Shown: one piece after another, positions 4,586-5,075 of the stretch
Numbering within the stretch: the stretch's first letter is position 1
Layout: every line of letters starts with the position of its first letter
Assembly (NCBI GenBank): GCA_001515185.1
Contig: LQHI01000077.1
Location: 1 to 5,075, forward strand
DNA from: Hadesarchaea archaeon DG-33
GTDB lineage: Archaea > Hadarchaeota > Hadarchaeia > Hadarchaeales > Hadarchaeaceae
Direction: 5' to 3'
Length of the DNA stretch: 5,075 nucleotides
Made by a program: the position numbers and the translations under genes
The notes under the pieces: generated by a model
Database searches by the model: none
Told to the model about the DNA's origin: nothing
Seen by the model: the letters and a program-made list of their open reading frames with translations, nothing else

Positions 4586-5075
4586 ACGTGAAAATTGCCG
4601 TACCGAAGGGACACCTAGAAGAAACAAGCGTCAAGTTACTCCAAGATGCGGGAATTGGGGTAATTGGTAGAGATGGACGCCAACTCTTCGCTAAAACAAA
4701 CGACCCGGAGATTGAACTGGTATTTGTGCGAGCTGAAGACATTCCAGATTTCGTTGCTGGAGAATCGACTGACTTAGGTATCACCGGCTACGACTTAGTG
4801 TGTGAGAGTGCCAGTGATGTCGTCGAATTGCTGAACCTATCTTATGGTTTCACCCGCACGGTAGTGGCAGCGAGTGAGAAAAGTGGCATCAAATCGGTGC
4901 GGGATATAAAAACAGGAGTGAGGGTCGCAACTGAATTTCCAATGACAGCAAAACAATATTTTGCAAAAAAGGGGATTAAGGTTGAACTCGTCGACGTCAC
5001 TGGAGCTGCTGAAATATCGCCATTAATAGGATTGGCGGACTTGATCGTTGACATAACAAGCACTGGTACGACTCT
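4582..5075 (+). CDS. hisG: ATP phosphoribosyltransferase HisG, 3' end outside the window
   Basis: The first 164 residues of HisG, which joins ATP and PRPP to form phosphoribosyl-ATP, the committed and usually feedback-inhibited step of histidine synthesis. Family motifs are the start IAVPKGHLEETSVKLLQDAG, FVRAEDIPDFVAG, DLGITGYDLV, VRVATEFP and the PRPP-binding loop DLIVDITSTGTT just before the edge. The overall pattern resembles archaeal long-form HisG, which carries a C-terminal ACT-like domain and does not need HisZ, but that domain lies beyond the window, so the form is inferred. One oddity is that the commonly conserved K-G-R-L near the N-terminus reads K9-G-H11-L. The start is set by GGAGGG at 4571-4576 and the ATGA overlap with hisC. 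The reading frame is open to the right edge, so this is a window truncation, not a broken gene. Confidence 0.95.
   Translation, partial: MNVKIAVPKGHLEETSVKLLQDAGIGVIGRDGRQLFAKTNDPEIELVFVRAEDIPDFVAGESTDLGITGYDLVCESASDVVELLNLSYGFTRTVVAASEKSGIKSVRDIKTGVRVATEFPMTAKQYFAKKGIKVELVDVTGAAEISPLIGLADLIVDITSTGTT

Noticed and set aside
4566..5063. Minus-strand ORFs opposite hisG
   Set aside because: They are antisense to a clear HisG reading frame and show no domain features.
1..5075. CRISPR array, insertion sequence, toxin-antitoxin or defence cassette
   Set aside because: No spaced repeats, transposase, terminal inverted repeats or recognisable defence or toxin genes were found on either strand. The genes are housekeeping or metabolic.

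Overview
The window is archaeal chromosomal DNA. The evidence is an archaeal-type aEF-1beta gene, a small four-knuckle zinc-ribbon gene of the HVO_2753/COG2888 type, TATA-box style promoters (TTTATATA, TTTAAATA) and a tRNA gene carrying a bulge-helix-bulge (BHB) intron. I cannot assign a phylum from this sequence alone. The order zinc ribbon then aEF-1beta is common in Euryarchaeota and related lineages, whereas non-canonical tRNA introns are best known from Thermoproteota and a few other archaeal groups.

Layout. Positions 1-69 (minus strand) hold the 5' part of a tRNA-Arg(GCG) gene that runs off the left edge. Its D-loop is interrupted by a 20-nt insertion that folds as a BHB intron. An AT-rich element near 91-99 lies between this tRNA and a plus-strand run of four genes: zinc-ribbon protein (164-328), aEF-1beta (338-595), a cation diffusion facilitator metal exporter (655-1551) and a SufS-like cysteine desulfurase (1535-2737). 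The last two overlap by 17 bp. A T6 tract follows the desulfurase. Converging on it from the minus strand is an Lrp/AsnC-family regulator (2771-3233) broken by two separate short tandem duplications, of 11 bp and 5 bp. Removing one copy of each restores a clean 148-residue protein. A very AT-rich divergent promoter region (about 3280-3355) separates the regulator from a plus-strand histidine cluster: a possible 42-codon small ORF (3384-3512), hisC (3509-4585) and hisG (4582 to beyond the right edge). Each of these is joined to the next by a 4-bp ATGA stop/start overlap.

How the genes fit together. The zinc ribbon and aEF-1beta belong with translation: aEF-1beta recharges aEF-1alpha with GTP, and the zinc ribbon is a predicted nucleic-acid or ribosome-associated microprotein. 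The metal exporter and desulfurase are probably co-translated, pairing divalent-metal balance with sulfur mobilisation. HisG performs the first step of histidine synthesis and HisC the histidinol-phosphate transamination. The broken Lrp gene sits back-to-back with the his genes and may once have regulated them or itself.

I see no CRISPR array, transposon, defence system or other large undescribed system. The most notable items are the tRNA D-loop intron, the doubly duplicated Lrp gene and the overlapping small ORF ahead of hisC.
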